DNA of 64,000 nucleotides from assembly GCA_903970465.1 (NCBI GenBank), contig CAJCIO010000059.1, positions 1 through 64,000 on the forward strand, given 5' to 3'. Below are positions 8,215 to 18,400 of the stretch, piece by piece. The stretch's first letter is position 1, and each line of letters begins with the position of its first letter. A model generated the notes under the pieces. The model was not told the DNA's origin and did no database searches. It was given only the letters and a program-made list of their open reading frames with translations. Source of the DNA: Gammaproteobacteria bacterium. Its GTDB lineage: Bacteria > Pseudomonadota > Gammaproteobacteria > Pseudomonadales > Pseudomonadaceae. The position numbers and the translations under genes are program-made.

Positions 8215-9381
8215 TCAATTGGATTGGCCCACGGCCAGGTTCTGGTTGTTGGTGTCCGAGCTCTTCTTCAAGTCGGCGACCCACTTGGGATCGAACTCGC
8301 TCAGATCATTCTTCATCGGCAGATAACGTTCAGGGAATTCCCAGATCAGCACCTGTGGCGGGCTGTTCTTGAAAGCATCGGTTTGCAGATACTTGAGCAT
8401 CGGCAGAATCGGCCCGTGGCCGTCTTCCGCGTAATTGACAACGTCACTTTTGAGCGACTGCTGCAACGCGCCCAGGAAGTTCCAATGCGGGTTGGCGCTG
8501 TAGCTGGTGCCTACCAGCGCCACCGGAATATCGTTGTTGGCGAACAGCGCGGCGTCACCGGCATCGCTGCTCGAATCAGCCGAACTATTGACCACAGTTG
8601 TTGCACGTTGTTGCAGATCATCAGGCTTCGGCAGCAAATTACTGAACAGCGGATCGAGCGGCAGGAAGGTCGTCAGATCGCCCTTGTAGGGCTCTGTTTT
8701 CACGGCTTCGGTCTTGTACTGCTGGGGCGTACCACTGAGCGGCATCTGCGCGGCGATAGTCTTGCTCAGGTTCTGCGCCACCACTTCGGCGCCCATGGGC
8801 GTCCAGTGGGTATCGGTGCGCAGGAATACCTGGCCCTGCTGCTTGGCCTGCTGCAACGGCGCCAGCAGATCAGGGGCCACGATGCCGGCCTGTTGCGCCT
8901 GGGCATGGAACTGCTGGTAGAGGTCTGCGTGCAGGCTGGTGGGCGTCTGCGCGCCGATGTGTTCGGGATACAGACGCGCCTTGGCCGGCACGATGGCCAT
9001 CACCAATTGCACACCGTGCGCCTTGAGCTGGTCGCGCACGCCACGGATCAGGGCGAAGTTCTCGGCCTCGATCTGCTCGCTGTTGGCCACCGGATCGAAC
9101 TCCTCATCGGTGTACAGCCATTGGTCCTTGCCGAGGATCACACCTGGGCGGCCTTCGTTGAACACCTTGAAGTCCAGCGCGGCCCAGATATTGGTGCCCA
9201 GACGCTTGATCGGGAACTCGTCGTCGTAGTGAGTCTCGACGGCCTTGGCCCACTTGCCGTTGAGCAAGGTCATTTGCTCGGTGCGGTTGAAGTTGCCGAA
9301 CGCGGTCAGGGACCAGATCCCCAAGGCCAGCAACAGCCCCAGGAACAAGGCGATGTAGAGGATGCGTAATGAACGGGTCAT
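8215..9381 (-). CDS. algJ: Alginate O-acetyltransferase AlgJ
   Basis: A SGNH-hydrolase-like periplasmic protein anchored by an uncleaved N-terminal segment (residues 5-27), 388 residues. It takes part in O-acetylation of the nascent polymer. The catalytic triad is visible as D190 and H192 in RTDTHWTP and S293 in VGTSYS. The serine is a few residues later than in P. putida AlgJ because of a Ser/Asp/Ala-rich insertion near 266-279. It lies 12 bases downstream of algI. Confidence 0.95.
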   Translation of the reverse strand: MTRSLRILYIALFLGLLLALGIWSLTAFGNFNRTEQMTLLNGKWAKAVETHYDDEFPIKRLGTNIWAALDFKVFNEGRPGVILGKDQWLYTDEEFDPVANSEQIEAENFALIRGVRDQLKAHGVQLVMAIVPAKARLYPEHIGAQTPTSLHADLYQQFHAQAQQAGIVAPDLLAPLQQAKQQGQVFLRTDTHWTPMGAEVVAQNLSKTIAAQMPLSGTPQQYKTEAVKTEPYKGDLTTFLPLDPLFSNLLPKPDDLQQRATTVVNSSADSSSDAGDAALFANNDIPVALVGTSYSANPHWNFLGALQQSLKSDVVNYAEDGHGPILPMLKYLQTDAFKNSPPQVLIWEFPERYLPMKNDLSEFDPKWVADLKKSSDTNNQNLAVGQSN

Positions 9382-9393
9382 GATTCGGCTCCC

Positions 9394-10956
9394 TCAGAAC
9401 TGGAAGTAAAGGAACGGCGAAAAGCTCTGCGCCGAAAGTTTGAGGATCGAGGCTGCGAACATCAGCAGAATCAAGGTGCGCATCACATAGCGCGGCCAAT
9501 CGGCGACCCAGGCCGAGGCCTGCACGTCGTGACCGTGGGCATAGGCGGCAACCTGTGCCGGCTGGTCGCCCGGGGTGGCGCGCAGCAGACCTGGCTGGGC
9601 AGTAGCGGGGCCGTTGGCCTCGTCACTGTCGGTAGCCTGAGCCTTGGGCGACTTGACCTGCAGCGGCTTGCGATACAGATCGCGCAGGCCGAAGAACGCC
9701 AGGGTGATATAGGCAACCACCAGCGTCGCGACCTGCAAACCGGTGAGGCTCGCCGCGTTCAGCTCGGACAGCTGCCAGTCGCCGAAGCTGAACATGGCGC
9801 CATACATGCGACCGGCCACGTGCAGGTTCTCGGAACGGAAAATCACCCAGCCCATGATCACCAGCAGAAAGGTGAAGGCCCAGCGGATCGGGTTCAGCGC
9901 GCGCGGGGTAGTGTTGATACCCAGCGCCCGCTCGATCGCCAGCCACACACCGTGCCAAGCGCCCCAGACGATGTAAGTGATGTTCGCGCCGTGCCACAGG
10001 CCGCCCAGCAGCATGGTCAGGATCAGGTTGCGGTAAGTGGCGAAGGTGCCGCCACGATTACCGCCCAGGGTGATGTACAAGTAGTCGCGCAGCCAGGTCG
10101 ACAGGCTGATGTGCCAGCGCCGCCAGAACTCGGTGATCGACTGACTGATGTACGGCTGCTTGAAGTTCTCCATGAAGCGGAAGCCCATCATCAGGCCCAG
10201 GCCGATGGCCATGTCGCTGTAGCCGGAGAAGTCGAAGTACAGCTGCGCGGTATAGGCCAGCGCACCCAGCCAGGCATCGCCGGTGGTCGGGTGGGTGAGG
10301 GCGAAGGAGTGGTCGGCGATCACCGCAATGGTGTCGGCGATGAATACCTTCTTGATAAAGCCCTGCATGAACCGCGTCGCGCCCTCGGAGAATTTGTCCA
10401 GGGTGTGCGTGCGGTTGTTGAACTGATCGGCCAGGTCCTTGAAGCGCAGCACAGGGCCGGCGATCAAGTGCGGGAAGATCGCCACGAAAGCTGCGAAATC
10501 GATGAGGTTGCGCGTGGCCGGGGTGTCACCGCGGTACACGTCGATGATGTAGCTGATGGACTCGAAGATGTAGAACGAGATACCGATCGGCAACAGCACA
10601 TGAGTCAGGATGAACGGCTCCAGGCCGAACGAATGCATGATCGCGTTGATGCTCTCGACGCCGAAGTTGGCGTACTTGAAATAACCGAGGATGCACAGGT
10701 CAACGGCCACGCCCATCAGCAAGTAGCGTTGGGCGGATTTGGTCCTTACACCGGCGGCGCCTACGCGCAAGCCGATCCAGTAGTTCCACAGCGTGACGCC
10801 GGCGAACAGGGCGAGGAAATCCACGCGCCACCAGGCGTAGAAGACGTAGCTGGCGACCAGCAGCAGCAGGTTTCGGTAGCGGTTGCCGCTCAAGTAGTAC
10901 AGGCCCAGGAAGACCGGTAGAAACAGGAACAGGAACACGTTGGATGAGAACACCAT
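9394..10956 (-). CDS. algI: Alginate O-acetyltransferase AlgI (MBOAT)
   Basis: A polytopic inner-membrane protein of 520 residues that passes acetyl groups across the membrane to AlgJ/AlgX. It is a member of the membrane-bound O-acyltransferase family. The conserved histidine is H322 in LLGGLWHGANITY, the same position as the essential residue in P. aeruginosa AlgI; EFWRRWHISLSTWLRDY at 277-292 is the other family signature. About a dozen hydrophobic segments are seen. A polar linker of about 50 residues (roughly 440-490) precedes the last TM segment. Confidence 0.96.
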   Translation of the reverse strand: MVFSSNVFLFLFLPVFLGLYYLSGNRYRNLLLLVASYVFYAWWRVDFLALFAGVTLWNYWIGLRVGAAGVRTKSAQRYLLMGVAVDLCILGYFKYANFGVESINAIMHSFGLEPFILTHVLLPIGISFYIFESISYIIDVYRGDTPATRNLIDFAAFVAIFPHLIAGPVLRFKDLADQFNNRTHTLDKFSEGATRFMQGFIKKVFIADTIAVIADHSFALTHPTTGDAWLGALAYTAQLYFDFSGYSDMAIGLGLMMGFRFMENFKQPYISQSITEFWRRWHISLSTWLRDYLYITLGGNRGGTFATYRNLILTMLLGGLWHGANITYIVWGAWHGVWLAIERALGINTTPRALNPIRWAFTFLLVIMGWVIFRSENLHVAGRMYGAMFSFGDWQLSELNAASLTGLQVATLVVAYITLAFFGLRDLYRKPLQVKSPKAQATDSDEANGPATAQPGLLRATPGDQPAQVAAYAHGHDVQASAWVADWPRYVMRTLILLMFAASILKLSAQSFSPFLYFQF

Positions 10957-11065
10957 CCCGATCTCTCCTTTGTTGCGACTTGCAGTCAGGGGCAGCAGTC
11001 ACAGGCCGCGCCCCCCCCAAACCCCCCCGCAGAAGGGTCAATAAAAATCTCTGCCGCAGCGTGCT

Positions 11066-11120
11066 CACCTGTGGGAGCGAGTCTTGCTCGCGAAGTCGTG
11101 GGCAAAGCCCGCTCCCCCAG
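11066..11120. repeat. REP element inside the alg operon (algI-algL gap)
   Basis: CCTGTGGGAGCGAGTCTTGC at 11068 and a diverged opposite arm (GGGCAAAGCCCGCTCCCCCA to 11119) lie in the 181-base gap between algL and algI. Elsewhere the alg genes are tightly packed. As RNA it would form a hairpin that could stall 3' decay or reduce readthrough. Confidence 0.75.
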
Positions 11121-11137
11121 GGAATGCGTTTGCGGTA

Positions 11138-12307
11138 TCAGGAGCCAGCGTCGCTCGATCCGCCGCTGTCTTCCGCACCACCTTTGCCGCCTTTGTCATC
11201 CGCCGGATCGAACACGCGAGTCAGATCGCCGCCCAGACGAAAGGTCTTGTAGGGCTGGCCGACATGACGACGTTGGAGGGTGTCCGGGGCGCAGGCATAC
11301 AGCGAGCAGTAGGGTTCAAGCCATGCCCATTTGCTCTGCACCTTGACCTCGGTCATGTCCGGGCTCTCGCCGTTCCTTGACTGGAACTCGTTCGGGTCCT
11401 TGACGCCATTGAGGATCACGTTGCCCAGGCGCTGCAGGGCGCCGTTGTTTTCGGGGCGCAGATCCACGCCATTGGCCTGGGCGAAGACGGCGATCATGGT
11501 CAGGGGCGCGACCGCATAGGCGTGATACGCCAAGGCGCGTTGCTTGCGCTTCAACTCGTTAGGCAAGAAGCCCTGAGCGTCGACCTGACTGGCACCCTCT
11601 TTGAATTCCTTGACCGACCAGTCGAACAGATCGCGGCGGTTAAGCACGATCGAAGTCGACATCACCGACCAGGCGGCCCAATAGGTGTGGTTGTTGTTCT
11701 TGTCCAGCGGCAGGTTGTCCCAATCGCTGACCACTTGATCGGCCATGCGGCCAAACCAGGCTTCGATCGGTTTGGTCTGCGCCTCCTTGCCGGCCAGTGG
11801 GTGGGTGTCGGCGAACTTCAGTTGCAAGTAGGCCGAGGACATGCTGCCCAATGCCCATTTGCGCATCGACTTGCCGGTGTGGTTGAAGTCGGTGGACATC
11901 AACGCGTTGGCATTGGCCCAGGTGTCGAGCCAGCTAAGGGCGCAGTCCAGCTGCTCCGGACGGCCATCACGCATATAGGCCATGACCACCTTGCTGGTGC
12001 CACGCTCCATGGTGGTGATGTCCTTGGTCGCATCGCGAAATGCGGCGTCGGAATCGGCATTGAACGTCGAACGATCCTTGCCCGAACCTTCGTATTTGCT
12101 GCGGAACTGCAAGCTTTCGGTGTACGGCTTGGGCGGCGAATCGCAGCTGAAATTGCCAGGCTTGACCTTGGGTTTCTCGATGCCGCTGAGGTAGCCCTTG
12201 GGCGGTACCAGATCAGCGGCCTGCGCGGCCACTGCCGGGCCGAACAAGGCCAGGGTCAGCAGTGATGGCGCGAGCCATTGGCGTGTTGCTGTTTTCAAAG
12301 TTTGCAT
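11138..12307 (-). CDS. algL: Poly(beta-D-mannuronate) lyase AlgL
   Basis: A periplasmic family 5 polysaccharide lyase that cleaves alginate by beta-elimination and clears misdirected polymer. It has a signal peptide of about 31 residues (AVAAQA-AD), the [10 protein letters not shown] catalytic motif with H207, and the conserved [12 protein letters not shown] segment at 252-263 carrying the Arg and Tyr used in catalysis. The 389 residues exceed the ~367 of P. aeruginosa AlgL. The excess is mostly an acidic Gly/Ser-rich tail starting near [11 protein letters not shown]. It starts 7 bases after algX. Confidence 0.95.
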   Translation of the reverse strand: MQTLKTATRQWLAPSLLTLALFGPAVAAQAADLVPPKGYLSGIEKPKVKPGNFSCDSPPKPYTESLQFRSKYEGSGKDRSTFNADSDAAFRDATKDITTMERGTSKVVMAYMRDGRPEQLDCALSWLDTWANANALMSTDFNHTGKSMRKWALGSMSSAYLQLKFADTHPLAGKEAQTKPIEAWFGRMADQVVSDWDNLPLDKNNNHTYWAAWSVMSTSIVLNRRDLFDWSVKEFKEGASQVDAQGFLPNELKRKQRALAYHAYAVAPLTMIAVFAQANGVDLRPENNGALQRLGNVILNGVKDPNEFQSRNGESPDMTEVKVQSKWAWLEPYCSLYACAPDTLQRRHVGQPYKTFRLGGDLTRVFDPADDKGGKGGAEDSGGSSDAGS

Positions 12308-12314
12308 AGGAACC

Positions 12315-13769
12315 TCATAGCCCGGCCTGAGCCTGTTGCGTTTTCACGCCGGGGAACACGTTGCGTTTGCATACTTTCGCTTCCACCTTCTGGGGTGCGG
12401 CGCCGGCTTCTTCCGGTCCCTGGATTTCCAGGGCCAGCAGGTTCTGCTGTGGCCAGTCCTGGTCATCGCGCATCTCGAAGGCAAAACGCCCGTCGGTATC
12501 GGATGTTGTCGGTTTTTCGATCTTCAACTCCTCGTGGCGACCATTGAGGTACCAGAGGGTAGCTTTCAAGGTTTTCACCGAAGTGTCGGCAAACTTGATG
12601 TCGATCTGATGGGCACCGTTATGCACATCGATGATGCCGTTACGACCATTGACCAACAGCTCGTTCTTGCCGGGCTTGAGCGTGACACTCTCGCTCATCT
12701 GCGTCGGCTTGCCCTCACAACCGTTGTCCAGCAAGGCCATCATCTGGCGATAGATGGTTTCCTGATCCAGGCGATACAGCGGCGAGAATTCCCAGACCAG
12801 AATCTTCGGCGGCCGCTTCTGGAAATCTTCACTGCCCAGATACTGCAGCATCGAACCTTCCAGACCACCACCGGGGAAGGCCACGTTGAGCACATCGGCA
12901 CCGGTGTCCTGCTCCAGGAAGCCCGCGAAGTTGTAGTTCTTGCCGCTGTGGCTGGTCCCTACCAGGGTGATCTCGGGGTTGCCGGAATCACCGAACAGAT
13001 CACCATCGGCTGCAGCCCCTTTAGGCTCGGTGGAGAACTGGTCCATGTACTGGATCGCATAGCTGGTGCCGCACAATTGACCGGCCATGTTGTGCAATGT
13101 TCCGGTCTTGCCCATGCGGCCCGATATACGGGTCTCGAATTCCTTTTTGGGAATGGACGCGAAGGCCGGGATCTTCTTGATGCTCTCGGCGACGATCTTG
13201 GCGGTGCGTTGTGCGCCGTAGGGCGTCCAATGCTGGTCACCGCGGAAGTAGAAGTCGTGTGCCTGTTGCTCGTTGGTCAACGGCGACAGGTCCGGCACGG
13301 TGTAGCCCATGGAGGCGAAGCGACCAAGCATGCTCTTGTAGTTTTTCAGCGCCGTGTCGTAGTCGAACTTGTCGCGATCCGCCGGGAACATCTTGTTGCG
13401 ATCCACCAGGCCGCGGGTCGGCTGATAGACGATTACCAGCTCTACGCCCTTGCTCTTGAAGGCGTCGTGCAGTTCTTTCAGGCGGCGATAGCCTTCCGGC
13501 GAGGTGTCGAACTCGGTGCGCAGGTCCTCGACGGTACGGAACAGCCAATCGCCCTCGCCTTGGAACAGGGTGGTGAAGTTGCGCTGATAGCGGGTCACGT
13601 ACTTGGAGGCATCATGGGCCTCAGGGCAGACATTGCAGCACGGCTCGGCGGTGAATACCGGAGCCGGTGTTGCGGGCGCGGCCTGGGTCCCGCCGGTGGC
13701 GGCCATAAGGCCAGCGGTCAGGGCCGAAAGGCTGAGCAGCTTGAGCGATATGAAAGATGGCGTTCGCAT
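12315..13769 (-). CDS. algX: Alginate O-acetyltransferase AlgX
   Basis: A periplasmic acetyltransferase of 484 residues with an SGNH N-terminal domain and a C-terminal carbohydrate-binding module. It also links the export machinery components. It has a signal peptide to about residue 30. Triad residues are D178 and H180 in [10 protein letters not shown] and S273 in [10 protein letters not shown], matching P. aeruginosa D174/H176/S269. Cysteines at 44, 45 and 48 plus others later suggest disulfides. CTGAGGAAAA provides the ribosome binding site, 9 bases after algG. Confidence 0.96.
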   Translation of the reverse strand: MRTPSFISLKLLSLSALTAGLMAATGGTQAAPATPAPVFTAEPCCNVCPEAHDASKYVTRYQRNFTTLFQGEGDWLFRTVEDLRTEFDTSPEGYRRLKELHDAFKSKGVELVIVYQPTRGLVDRNKMFPADRDKFDYDTALKNYKSMLGRFASMGYTVPDLSPLTNEQQAHDFYFRGDQHWTPYGAQRTAKIVAESIKKIPAFASIPKKEFETRISGRMGKTGTLHNMAGQLCGTSYAIQYMDQFSTEPKGAAADGDLFGDSGNPEITLVGTSHSGKNYNFAGFLEQDTGADVLNVAFPGGGLEGSMLQYLGSEDFQKRPPKILVWEFSPLYRLDQETIYRQMMALLDNGCEGKPTQMSESVTLKPGKNELLVNGRNGIIDVHNGAHQIDIKFADTSVKTLKATLWYLNGRHEELKIEKPTTSDTDGRFAFEMRDDQDWPQQNLLALEIQGPEEAGAAPQKVEAKVCKRNVFPGVKTQQAQAGL

Positions 13770-13778
13770 TTGTTTTCC

Positions 13779-15419
13779 TCAGTCCTGCATTTCGGTCTGG
13801 CGTTCGACGGGGTCGATCAACACAGCTTTCTTCTGGCGTACCAGCATGTCGAGGATCTCGGCCTGCTTGTCACCCAGGATGCCGTTGAAGGTGATGCCGC
13901 TGGATTTGCTCGGCGCCAGCATCGACACGCGATACAGCTCCAGGCTCAAGGGCGAATCGATCGCCAGTGGGCCGGTGCCGTTGGCGGTCAGCTCGCCGCC
14001 GACGATGATCAACGAGACTTGCGCATCGAACGGGTCGAGGGCGATGTCGCGATCAGTGTCGCTGAGATCCTTGATGTGCCCATAGACGCCGGTCAGGCCG
14101 TTGGCCATGGAGACGTTTTCATAAATGCGGATATTGGTGCTGTTGCGCACGCGAATGCCGTGGCGCTGGTTGCGGATCACCTTGTTGCCCCAGATCAGGT
14201 TGTCACCGCTCTCATAGAGGGTGATGCCGTCGGAGTGGTTGTTGTAGACCTCGTTGTAGGCCACCAGATTGCCGACGCTGTTGCGGTCCAGGACGATGCC
14301 CGAGAGGTTGTTGTCACGGGTACGGTTATTGATGATGAAGCTGTCATCCACTTCCCGCGAAACGATGATGCCGTGCTTCTTGTGGGTGCCGTATACATCG
14401 TTGTCGGCAATGATCAGACCGTGCGAGCGGTCGTGGGGGTCAATGCCGTAGATGATGTTGTCTTTGTAGGTGTTGCTCTTGACCACGAAGTTCTGGGTTT
14501 CATAGCAGTAGAAGCCGTACCACATATCGCTGAACGTCGAGCCGATGATCCAGCCGGTCGGTTCGCTGCGACCCATCTGCGCCTTCATGTTGGGCGTGTA
14601 CTGGGAAATACTGATGCCGTACGACTTGCTCTGGTTGTAGCCAAAGCTGGCTACCACGGTGTTGACCATGTAGGTCTCGGTGCCACCCCAGGACAACAGG
14701 AACGGGCGGAATTCCTTAGGCGCGCGGAAGGTCGCCGGGCCGTTGTCCTTCTCGCGCCAGCCAGTCAACTTGGTGTTGCTGGTAAACAGCTTGCCGTCGT
14801 TGATCATGAATGCGCCAGCTTCCTGGGAGAAACGCAGTTCCTGGGTCTGCTTGTCGATTTCCAGCGCAGCCTTGTTGCCGATGATGATAGGCAGCCGAGC
14901 GAGGTAGACGCCCGGCGAGGTTTCGCTGAAATATTGCTTGGGTACGGTCTTGGTCAGGTCCTTGAGGTTCAGATAGCCGCCCTCGACGAAGATGGCCTGA
15001 GGGATACCGTGCTGACGCGCGACCCACTCGGCCATCTTGTTGTTGCCGCCGATGAATTCCTTGAGCACCACTTCCTGCATCATGCGTCGGATGCTGACCT
15101 TGGCGTGGGGGCCTTTGCGCAGCGGCGCGACCTTGGCGTCGGCGGCCTCGGCGGTGTAGCCAGTCAGATCGGGCAGCTTGGGCGCGGCCATGTCCAGCGG
15201 CTCGGTGGGCGCCGAAGACACGGTGTAGGTCTTGGCCTGGTGCAGCTCCTTGACCACGCCGGGCTTGGCTGCTGCCTGTGCGCTGTCCGCCGGCTTGGCG
15301 CCAGGCTTGGTCACCGGCGCCGGGGTGTTGGCCAAGGCGATGCTGCTGGCCAGCAGCAAGGCGCCGGTCAGCAACGACTCGCGCCAAGGCAAACGGCTGC
15401 TGAGGCTTGAATGATTCAT
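13779..15419 (-). CDS. algG: Mannuronan C5-epimerase AlgG
   Basis: A periplasmic epimerase that converts some D-mannuronate to L-guluronate in the polymer. It has a signal peptide (about 30 residues), an N-terminal extension, then a right-handed parallel beta-helix seen as repeated NNxxxxNxxxGI-type rungs. The catalytic DPHD motif is at 327-330 (D324 in P. aeruginosa). The start was placed at 15419 because AAGGGAG lies 8 bases upstream and gives 546 residues. An in-frame ATG at 15446 overlaps the algE stop by one base and remains an alternative. Confidence 0.95.
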   Translation of the reverse strand: MNHSSLSSRLPWRESLLTGALLLASSIALANTPAPVTKPGAKPADSAQAAAKPGVVKELHQAKTYTVSSAPTEPLDMAAPKLPDLTGYTAEAADAKVAPLRKGPHAKVSIRRMMQEVVLKEFIGGNNKMAEWVARQHGIPQAIFVEGGYLNLKDLTKTVPKQYFSETSPGVYLARLPIIIGNKAALEIDKQTQELRFSQEAGAFMINDGKLFTSNTKLTGWREKDNGPATFRAPKEFRPFLLSWGGTETYMVNTVVASFGYNQSKSYGISISQYTPNMKAQMGRSEPTGWIIGSTFSDMWYGFYCYETQNFVVKSNTYKDNIIYGIDPHDRSHGLIIADNDVYGTHKKHGIIVSREVDDSFIINNRTRDNNLSGIVLDRNSVGNLVAYNEVYNNHSDGITLYESGDNLIWGNKVIRNQRHGIRVRNSTNIRIYENVSMANGLTGVYGHIKDLSDTDRDIALDPFDAQVSLIIVGGELTANGTGPLAIDSPLSLELYRVSMLAPSKSSGITFNGILGDKQAEILDMLVRQKKAVLIDPVERQTEMQD

Positions 15420-15445
15420 TGCATGCACTCCCTTCGCATTAGGCA

Positions 15446-16957
15446 TCAGAAGCGCCAGATCACATCGACAATGGCGCGGTGCATGTAGTTGTCGACGCTG
15501 CTGCCGTAGGCGTCACCCGGCTTGAACACACCGGCACGCAAGCGGATCAGAGCAGACGGCTCGTCGATCGACTGGCTCAGTGCCGCGGGCAGCAGGCCTT
15601 GCTTGAAGTATTTGGTGACGACCAGGTCCATCTCTTGACCGAGGTCCTTGCTGCCGTTGTTGACCGTCGGCAGGGTAGAGAAAGAACCGTCGTTTTGTTC
15701 GTCCACGGCGTTGATGTTGCTGCCGGCAATCCCGGAGTTGCCGTCGACACGCCAGAACTTGTGGTAGATCAGCGAGGCGTCGTATTGATCCTCTTGCTGC
15801 CACGATGCAAACAGCGACGCGACGCGGGTATTGCCCATCTGCGCCTGGTAGGCCTCGCCGAAGCGGCTGATGCGCGAGCGCGTACCGGTCCAGTTCGAGC
15901 GGTTGCTCTGCAGGCCGTTCTGCTCGTAGTTCTTGCTTGCCTGAGAGTAGGCGCCGCCGACCTGCCACTGTGGGTCGAGGCGCAGGCGGATACCGAGGTC
16001 CGATCCCCAGCCACTCAGGTCGCGATTGGTTTTGGGCGAAGCGAGCGTGCGGCCTGAGGCTGAATCGGTTTGCGGGTTGTTCGCATCATAGGCGGCGCTG
16101 TTCAGATCCTGGCTGCCCTGCATGAACGTCATGCTGCCCCAGTAGTTGACTTGGTTCAGGTTGCGGTAGTTGTACGCATCACTGTTGGCGTCGAGACCGA
16201 TCCAGGTCAACTTGCTGTTCTCGCGCTTGTCCAGGTCGTCGACGACTTCACCGGCACTGGCCAACTTGCCATCGTCTTTCACGTAGTGTGCGCGCACCCC
16301 GACCCATTGCCCGGGCATCCACTGGTAGTAGGCGTCGCCGAAGGCGTGCAGGCGATCCTTGTCGCGGGCCGAAAGCTGATCGTAATCGGTGCGGTAATCG
16401 CTGAACCGCTCGGCGACACCCAGGTGGGTTTTGAGCAGGGTGGTGTCGAGGTTCCAGGTCAGGGCTTCGATATTGTTGTCGGCCCACTGGCCGTCATCGT
16501 TGCGCAGGCGCTGGCGGCCGAATTTGGCGTTCTCGCCCGGGTAGGGGGTGAACAGGCCCTGATAGCTGACCCAGAACTCGCGCATGGCGAAGTAGGCGTC
16601 GTTGCCATCGCGGGCCGAGTTGTGGTTGATGCCGGAGGTGTCGACGCCTGCCGCCGTGGCATTCTGTTCATCCAGCGGGTCGGTCTGGATGGTATCGCTG
16701 GCGGCAACCGCCTGACCCATCGCGTAGAACGACCACTGGCCTCGTTCGAGGTAGGCCCAAGGGCGCAGGTCGATACCGATACCGTTGACGTCGCCGCCCG
16801 AGCGCGTACCCAGGTCGCGGTCGTCTTCGGATTGGCCGGTGGCTTTGACTTCAATGCCGAAATTCTGCGACGCAGTCAGCGCCGCGAGCGTAGGGCAAGA
16901 CCACAGGGCGGCAAAGCCGAGGCCGATCCCGGCCTTCATCCATTTATTGAGTTTCAT
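15446..16957 (-). CDS. algE: Outer-membrane alginate export porin AlgE
   Basis: A beta-barrel through which alginate leaves the cell, 503 residues. It has a signal peptide ending near residue 25 (CPTLAA). Alternating amphipathic strands run to a terminal phenylalanine (DVIWRF), the usual BAM recognition signal. Arg- and Lys-rich segments such as [14 protein letters not shown] fit the electropositive pore known for this family. The start codon overlaps the algK stop by 4 bases. Confidence 0.95.
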   Translation of the reverse strand: MKLNKWMKAGIGLGFAALWSCPTLAALTASQNFGIEVKATGQSEDDRDLGTRSGGDVNGIGIDLRPWAYLERGQWSFYAMGQAVAASDTIQTDPLDEQNATAAGVDTSGINHNSARDGNDAYFAMREFWVSYQGLFTPYPGENAKFGRQRLRNDDGQWADNNIEALTWNLDTTLLKTHLGVAERFSDYRTDYDQLSARDKDRLHAFGDAYYQWMPGQWVGVRAHYVKDDGKLASAGEVVDDLDKRENSKLTWIGLDANSDAYNYRNLNQVNYWGSMTFMQGSQDLNSAAYDANNPQTDSASGRTLASPKTNRDLSGWGSDLGIRLRLDPQWQVGGAYSQASKNYEQNGLQSNRSNWTGTRSRISRFGEAYQAQMGNTRVASLFASWQQEDQYDASLIYHKFWRVDGNSGIAGSNINAVDEQNDGSFSTLPTVNNGSKDLGQEMDLVVTKYFKQGLLPAALSQSIDEPSALIRLRAGVFKPGDAYGSSVDNYMHRAIVDVIWRF

Positions 16958-18399
16958 AGGGATTTGTCCTCACCGATGGGGTCTGCAGGCATTTCTTGTT
17001 GGGCCAGGGCGCTGTTGGCCTGGCTGATGCCACCGCGAGCCTTGAGTTCTTGCTGCATCAATTGTTGCGCCTGAGCCTTCTGGCCTGGCTGCAGTTCGGT
17101 TTCGATCAGGGTGTTGAGATCGGTCACCGGCTGTTGCACGTCGGGGCGCATTTTCGCCAGTTGCACGAACACGTAGGCGTTGACCAGGTTCGGCTTGGTA
17201 CCGCGGCCGCCCGAGTAGAGCTGCGCGAGGGCGAAGTCGGCGCTGTTCTGGCCGCTGCGAGCGGCCTTGAGCAGTTCGTCCACGGCCTTTTGCGGCTCTG
17301 GCTTGCCGAGGTAGCCACGGCGGTAGATCTGGCCCATGTAATAGTGCGCACTGACCTGGGTGCCTGCGGCTTTTTGCAGATGATCAAGGGCTTTGCGGGC
17401 GTCGGGGATGACCACCTTGCCTTCGTAGTAGACCTTGCCCAGCAACAGCTCGGCGCGACCTGGATCGGCGCTGTGGCCTTTGTTGATGTAGTCCATCAAC
17501 TTGTCGACGTCACCCAGCTCGGGGAACTGGTACAGCAGTTGCGCGAGGCTGATGTAGGCCGCCGGATAGGTATCGGTGACGCTTTCGAGCAGCGTTTGCG
17601 CGGTCTTCTCGTCGGTCTTGCCGAGGGTCGGATCGGACAGCACTCGGGCCACGCCGTCGATGCGTGCGGCCGAAGCGGTGCCGCCGCTGTAGGCAGACTG
17701 CAACTGCTTGACCAACTCGGCCTGGCGATCGGCCTGACCGCGTTTCTGATAGACGGTGGCCAGCTCGACGTAGCAGACGTCGTTGGCGCTGAGGGCGGCC
17801 TTGCAGATGCGCTCGATGTCGTCCAGGTGCTGATCGTAGGTGCCTTTGGCGCGGTAGAGCATGACCTGGGCCAGGGGCGCGTCCGGATAACCGGCGGCGA
17901 GCCATTGGTCGATCTGCTTCTGTGCGTCGATGTTCGGGAAACTTTGCGGGTATTGCAGGTAGAGCGTGGCGAGCGGCAGCAGGGTGCCGGCCTCGCCGTT
18001 TTGCGCGGCTTTCTTCAACCAGCTTTCGGCTTCGTGCTGCTCGGCGACGGTGCTGCCCGGCTTGGCGGCCAGCAGGCGCCCCAACCGTACCTGGGCACGG
18101 GGGGACGTCTGGGCAGCGGCGCGGTAGATCGCTTCAGCCTTGCGCATGGCTTCTGGGTCACCGGTGTTGACCTGGATATCCGCCAGGCCGATTTGTGCAT
18201 CGGCGTAGCCCAGGTCGGCCAGTTGCTGGAAGTTCTGTTGCGCAAGTTCCGTGTCGCCGTTCTGCAGCGCCTGGTTGGCCAGGCGCTGGTCGGGAAGCCC
18301 GGCGCAACCGGCCAGGCTGATTGCAATGGCCAGGCCCAGTAGCGCGGGATGCGTCAGGGTTCTTCTCGTTGCCACAGGCATTCTCCTTCGCACGCTCAA
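16954..18399 (-). CDS. algK: Alginate biosynthesis lipoprotein AlgK
   Basis: An outer-membrane lipoprotein scaffold made of TPR/Sel1-like repeats that localises AlgE and bridges the secretion complex. The lipobox LAGC follows the hydrophobic segment [13 protein letters not shown]. Helical repeats such as [13 protein letters not shown] and [16 protein letters not shown] fill the rest. The start is uncertain. The ATG at 18381 has GGAG only one base upstream, too close to act as its Shine-Dalgarno, so the in-frame TTG at 18399 or GTG at 18393 may be used. The gene follows alg44 by two bases or less. Confidence 0.92.
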   Translation of the reverse strand: MSVRRRMPVATRRTLTHPALLGLAIAISLAGCAGLPDQRLANQALQNGDTELAQQNFQQLADLGYADAQIGLADIQVNTGDPEAMRKAEAIYRAAAQTSPRAQVRLGRLLAAKPGSTVAEQHEAESWLKKAAQNGEAGTLLPLATLYLQYPQSFPNIDAQKQIDQWLAAGYPDAPLAQVMLYRAKGTYDQHLDDIERICKAALSANDVCYVELATVYQKRGQADRQAELVKQLQSAYSGGTASAARIDGVARVLSDPTLGKTDEKTAQTLLESVTDTYPAAYISLAQLLYQFPELGDVDKLMDYINKGHSADPGRAELLLGKVYYEGKVVIPDARKALDHLQKAAGTQVSAHYYMGQIYRRGYLGKPEPQKAVDELLKAARSGQNSADFALAQLYSGGRGTKPNLVNAYVFVQLAKMRPDVQQPVTDLNTLIETELQPGQKAQAQQLMQQELKARGGISQANSALAQQEMPADPIGEDKSL

Positions 18400-18400
18400 C

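Noticed and set aside
12336-15410. A 1024-codon open frame on the plus strand opposite algX and algG
   Set aside because: It is antisense to two well-recognised genes, has no ribosome binding site or recognisable domain, and arises from codon bias in high-GC DNA.
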